A stretch of DNA of 64,000 nt from Phallusia mammillata (Eukaryota; Chordata; Ascidiacea; Phlebobranchia; Ascidiidae), in the NCBI GenBank assembly GCA_003260075.1, contig QLIY01000065.1, forward strand, positions 75,463 through 139,462, given 5' to 3'. Both the position numbers and the translations under genes were made by a program. How positions within the stretch are numbered: the first letter of the stretch is position 1; each line of letters begins with the position of its first letter. Positions 59,983-64,000 of the stretch are shown piece by piece. Under the pieces are notes generated by a model. It was not told the origin of the DNA and searched no databases. It worked only from the letters and a program-made list of their open reading frames with translations.

Positions 59983-61747
59983 TTAACAACTATTGATCAT
60001 TGTTTCTAAACAATTCCAATCATTTTGAGTAAAACTTGCCAGGCCAGTGGCTACACTCTCCGTTCTGGTGCTAATATCGGTAGACATTGATAAGTCATCT
60101 TGAAAACATACATCAGTTACATTATCAGAGACAGTTTGTGATGGTCCCATTACACTTTCATGCAAATCAGTTATACATTGCCCTGGAAGTAAACCTATTT
60201 GCAACAGAGGTTCACCATCATACACTTTCCATGGTCCTGAATGAACAGGATTTATAGTATCATTCGGCTTGGGATGCAACAACATGGGTCTTGTAATATC
60301 TTCCAGTTTGTATGTCCTATTTAATAGGTGAGTCTCATCAAGACTGTTTTGAAAATCCGGTTTGCTTGAACTCTTTAACAGTTGAGTCATTAAAATCCCC
60401 TTGTCAGAGTTAACTGGATCATTAAATTTGTCTTTTATGGCTCCTATTAAGTATTGACAACACTCACATTTCTGCAATGACAGTTTTGTTGTGGATATCA
60501 TCCATTCTGAATAAAGCTCCTTGCTGAGGTTTTCATTAATCTTGTGGTTTTCGATTTTGCCTAAAACATGTTTGGTCCATGAACAGAACAAATTATGGTA
60601 CTGGGTTCCATGATGGTTTTCAGAAACTGCACTTACCAATTTACTTACGAGTACAAACACAAGTTGTCTATGCCTGATTAGTTCAAGAATTGGTTTCCAA
60701 AAATTAAAACACTGAATGTTTAATGAACTCCCAGGTTTAAGCAATAACAGTTTTGGGTAAGCTACAAGAAACTTTCGTTCAACCCCCCCCCCCAGTTCAA
60801 GAATTGGTTTCCAAAAATTAAAACACTGAATGTTTAATGAATTCCCAGGTTTAGGCAATAACAGTTTTGGGTAAGCTACAAGAAACTTTCGCTCAATCAA
60901 ATAAGTACAAAGTTTTTCAGCTATTATATCATCCTGAATACAAAGTTCCAAATTACGCACAACAGCACTTGCTTTCTTTTTTCTTTTTGCTACAGTGATG
61001 TTTACATGCTTTCTGGTCAGTACAGTTACATAATCTAGCAACAGTTTAAGAATCATTTCTTCGCCATTTTTTTGCTCAAGAACTTCTGAACATTGTAATT
61101 GTTTGGCCCCCCCCCCCCCGCACAACAGCACTTGCTTTCTTTTTTCTTTTTGCTACAGTGATGTTTGTATGCTTTTTAGTCAGTACAGAAACATAATCTA
61201 GCAATAGTTTAAGAATCATTTCTTTGCCATTTTTTTGCACAAGACCTTCTGAACATTGTAATTGTTTGGCTTTTTTATTTTTCATAGCTATTTTGTACTG
61301 CACATCCCAGTGATTATCCTTCAGCCAGTCTAGGGCAAAAACAACAGCCTTCTCAAGCATTTGTGAAGTAGGCAAAGGACCATGTGCCATTTCATGTCTT
61401 AGGTTAATCAACCATTCCGGTATACCAAAATCTTCACCAACCTCATGGATGGGCTTTTTCGTGTTACCTTTAAGCCCTCTCTCAGTTACCAAACCAACAA
61501 ATTGTGTAACTGCTGCTGACATCAGTTGTCTTTTGGCATCCCTGGTAACTTTGTTACTTTCCAGCCAAGATTCTAACAGCCTTGATGTGGCATCAATAGC
61601 TACAGGTATTTTGCTACAGAATCGCGCTCGCCATAGGTTGATTATATCTAATGCATCATATTGGTCTTTCATGTTGCCACAGAAAAGTTTTTGGTATGTA
61701 CAAATCCATTCTTCGTCAGAAACCCAGCCAACCACTCTTTCACTCAT
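59983..61747 (-). CDS. LAS1L: Ribosomal biogenesis protein LAS1L (HEPN endoribonuclease), frame split by artefacts
   Basis: LAS1 cuts the ITS2 spacer of pre-rRNA, working with the polynucleotide kinase NOL9/Grc3 in the nucleolus. The start at 61747 (MSERVVGWVSDEEW) opens an intronless gene. The N-terminal HEPN domain carries the catalytic motif in NLRHEMAHGPLP (R-H-x3-H) and the family sequence GIPEWLINLRHE; the rest is the weakly conserved LAS1L tail, ending ETMINSC. Two contig-overlap duplications fall inside the coding region: one at 60957-61270 breaks the frame, one at 60680-60897 inserts a Gly-rich junction in frame. With either copy of each removed the gene reads through. The copies differ in residues (for example EVLEQKNGEE versus EGLVQKNGKE), so they are allele-like. 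Confidence 0.9.
60680..60897. repeat. Direct duplication around a C run inside LAS1L
   Basis: Copies 60680-60782 and 60794-60897 flank 11 C at 60783-60793. It encodes the repeated RKFLVAYPKLLL...FNFWKPILEL block with a few substitutions. Confidence 0.87.
60957..61270. repeat. Direct duplication around a C run inside LAS1L (frame-breaking)
   Basis: Copies 60957-61106 and 61120-61270 flank 13 C at 61107-61119. The total inserted length is not a multiple of three, which splits LAS1L into two overlapping frames. Confidence 0.87.
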
Positions 61748-63221
61748 GATGAATTGTGTTTTTCACCCAATTTGTTTTAAAATGTGTACTACAAAACAAG
61801 TAAAAAGATACCAAGTTTTCAAATCAACGATCAGGTTATATTCTATAAGCCCTTTACTTGATTCTAACTAGCCTAACAAGTTATTCAAAGAGGATTTTTA
61901 TGAATCATGGGTCAAACTGTCTTTAGATTTTAAGATTTGGACTGAATCCAAAAAAGGTCTTTACCGTTACTTGGCATTTAACAACATAATTGCTTCTGCA
62001 GGCAAATACAAAAGTGTCCCTGCACACATGTTTCCATTACAAAGTTGGATACTTTGTCAACCATTTTTTAGTTAAAGAAGGAGTTTGTATGTTGTTCTTA
62101 GACACACCAAACCGACATAAAAATTGATGGGATCATTTTTAGATCAAGAAAAACATATATTTTGCCTGTATTGCTGAATTCGACCTTTAAAGTTTAAACC
62201 TTCTTGTTTTAGATTTTTGTACATCAGCATACCCTGCCTTATATATAAGTATACTAAAAAAAGAACTAGGAAAAATTAAAACAAAAAAATTACCTGCCCC
62301 CCCCCCCATCAGCATACCCTGCCTTATATATAAGTATACTAAAAAAAGAACTAGAAAAAATTAAAACAAAAAATTACCTACAATTGCTTTCAAAGTTAAA
62401 CCTAAATGCAACTCGGATTTTAACTAACAGCAACTAACCTTTTCACAGGTGACAGATGGCAAAAACAAGACGGCTGCAGCCGTTATTAGGGTAAACATTT
62501 TTCTCACCTGACAACTACAAAATTTACAGAAATCGAAACGTTACCAAAGAGTTGGGATCGAGAATTTATACGATTACGAGCTGCATCATGGTGCGGAGAC
62601 ATGTCATTTCGATAAAGTGTATTAACGGTTTTGTACGTAAGGTTTAGTCTAAGCACATGCAATTTTTAAAAAAAGGTCAGAACACATGTAATATACTTCC
62701 TTTCAAAAGAAAAACTAAAAGAAATCCACTTGAACTTAGATGTTGGTTTGTTTGATTGTTTCTGTTCATCTTCACGTTTGCACTTTTGCACCTTGATTTT
62801 CTAAAACCCATTCAACCATGACAGAGGTCGGATGATCGAAAGGAATTTTGACGGCAGAAGATTTACTGCACTTTGTTCATTTGTTGGCTTTTTGGTAATG
62901 GCTGATATTTAGAATGAAAATGTTACAGCTTGTTTAAAATATGAATCTTTCTGTAACAGAAAGTGATTGTCTTGTTGCAGTGACGAAAGTGGTGGTGACT
63001 GTTGGCGTATCCACATGCCCCACCATTTTATAACCATCTGATTACTGATTCTATAAGTCAGTTTACTTCAGACTTTCAGAGGAACCAAAGTCGATATCAG
63101 GGTAGAATAAAAACCTTTTGTTTTTTGTTAAATTAATGTTTTTGTGAATTGTTGCTGCCTTTCTTTGACATGTACTTTAGCCTATATTTATTTGTCACAG
63201 CCCTTTTGTTTAAATTTAACC
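61748..63221. other. Divergent region between LAS1L and RABIF
   Basis: It contains a 75-bp duplication around 11 C at 62297-62307 (copies 62222-62296 and 62308-62381) and should hold both promoters. A short minus-strand frame near 62456-62500 resembles a signal peptide with a donor after it, but no downstream exon was found. Confidence 0.5.
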
Positions 63222-63578
63222 ATGGCTGAAGGTAACATTACCAATACCGCTGTTATTCAATGTGAAAAGTGTGGTTCAATTATTTTACAACCAAAAACAG
63301 CTGTGTGGAAGGAAATTGAAGATGGCATTTTTCTTCCACCAATGAAGAAATGCGACGGGGATGGTGAAACTGGGCATAAATTTTGGACAGTAACAGACAT
63401 GTTTTCATTTGAAAATGTCGGCTTTTGTAACACTGTAAATGATGTTAAGTATTTAGCATGTGCTGATTGTGAAATTGGCCCGATTGGTGCTCATAAGTTA
63501 AGTGATAAAAAGATATTCTATGTTTCTCCACTGCGCGTCAAGCTGGCTGATGAAGACAAAAATCCAGTAAAGAGCTGA
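63222..63578 (+). CDS. RABIF: RAB-interacting factor / MSS4
   Basis: MSS4 binds nucleotide-free Rab GTPases of the secretory pathway and acts as their chaperone or weak exchange factor in the cytosol. The protein has 118 residues (human about 123) from the ATG at 63222. Visible are the two zinc-binding knuckles CEKCGS and CADCEIGPIG, and the conserved VTDMFSFENVGFCNTVNDVK and KKIFYVSPLRV. An in-frame ATG at 63144 would add a hydrophobic 26-residue leader, not expected in this soluble family, so the internal start is preferred. The coding part has no introns. It diverges from LAS1L and is followed by another start codon 303 bp downstream, with no AATAAA seen between them. Confidence 0.95.
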   Translation: MAEGNITNTAVIQCEKCGSIILQPKTAVWKEIEDGIFLPPMKKCDGDGETGHKFWTVTDMFSFENVGFCNTVNDVKYLACADCEIGPIGAHKLSDKKIFYVSPLRVKLADEDKNPVKS

Positions 63579-63880
63579 CTTATCTGAGTTTCATATGCAA
63601 AACCCCATTCCCAGTTTCTCTTCTCTTACAGTATAGACACATATTACAAAGCAGAACAACCTTTCACAACTTGGTTATGCTTGTGTCATACCATGGACCC
63701 GATATGTATTTATTATTTATCCAAAGTTGAAGTCACCCTTGCAATTAAGCTGCTGTTTTGTTTGTGAAATGATGCATGTTGTATTGTATTTTTGTGATCA
63801 TCTGACCAACCATGTCTCTATTTTTGTGTGTAGGTGTGAATTTGTAACTGGCATATGTGGCATACACTTAAAAGAACACA

Positions 63881-64000
63881 ATGAATGACAATACTGATAA
63901 TGACGCTGAAGTACTTGAAGATGTTGGTTCTTGTAGCAGTTTACAAGTAGCGACATGTGAACCTGAAAATCAGTGTTTTATTCCACAAGGTTTGAATTGT
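63881..64000 (+). CDS. Start of an unidentified gene, running off the right edge
   Basis: An open frame of 40 codons from the ATG at 63881 continues past the window. It is acidic at the start (MNDNTDNDAEVLEDVG) and Cys-containing. A good splice acceptor (TTTTTGTGTGTAG, ending near 63834) lies about 45 bp upstream, so this exon probably begins there, by 5'-UTR splicing or spliced-leader addition. The piece is too short to name. Confidence 0.5.
   Translation, partial: MNDNTDNDAEVLEDVGSCSSLQVATCEPENQCFIPQGLNC

Noticed and set aside
4694..62307. Poly-C/poly-G tracts as G-quadruplex or regulatory elements
   Set aside because: Minimum length fixed at 10, position at duplication junctions, and location inside coding exons fit assembly filler better than a biological motif.
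62456..62500. First exon of a secreted protein (MFTLITAAAVLFLPSVTCEK) on the minus strand
   Set aside because: A donor-like GTTAGT follows, but no continuing exon exists before LAS1L; chance or 5'-UTR sequence.

Overview
The window looks like nuclear DNA from a tunicate, most likely an ascidian of the Ciona type. The evidence is AT-rich sequence with short introns and one gene every 5-6 kb, single genes where vertebrates carry paralogues (one CBL, one ARHGAP32/33-like), a ZP/EGF membrane protein of the ascidian vitelline-coat kind, and many small hAT elements. The species is inferred from this, not proven.

Layout. 1-6.2 kb: 5' two thirds of CBL (minus). 8.0-10.5 kb: ALDH4A1 (minus, complete). 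12.0-16.0 kb: TATA-binding protein (minus). 18.2-21.0 kb: intronless EIF3C (minus). 23.1-34.1 kb: ARHGAP32/33-like RhoGAP (plus, 17 exons, PX-SH3-RhoGAP). 36.8-39.3 kb: intronless LIG3 (minus), with a decayed copy of its own 5' end downstream. 40.8-43.4 kb: EGF/ZP transmembrane protein (minus). 44.4-53.4 kb: a plus-strand gene whose 17 exons keep one reading frame and encode an RIPK-like protein kinase, one membrane segment and then four sushi (CCP) domains. 54.0-59.7 kb: NDUFS2 (minus, complete). 60.0-61.7 kb: intronless LAS1L (minus). 63.2-63.6 kb: RABIF/MSS4 (plus). 63.9 kb to the edge: start of an unidentified gene. Exon lengths sum to whole codons for every complete multi-exon model, which supports the splice sites.

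Most of the genes are housekeeping: complex I, proline catabolism, translation initiation, ribosome biogenesis, DNA ligation and basal transcription. The accessory part is 40-54 kb, where a ZP/EGF surface protein and the kinase-sushi gene stand head to head about 0.9 kb apart. The kinase-sushi protein is the best candidate for something undescribed: its kinase motifs are intact and lie N-terminal (predicted cytosolic), while the sushi domains lie C-terminal (predicted extracellular), the reverse of ordinary receptor kinases. Proximity to the ZP gene suggests, but does not show, a role in surface recognition.

Data quality. The window holds 21 runs of C and one run of G, every one at least 10 long (one is 51). 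Most are flanked by near-identical direct copies of 30-940 bp. They look like fixed-length gap fillers between overlapping contigs that were never merged, so the duplicated exons in TBP, NDUFS2, LAS1L, ALDH4A1 and the kinase gene are probably allelic artefacts. A 1-kb palindrome at 49.6-50.6 kb, carrying an inverted copy of one sushi exon, may have the same cause.
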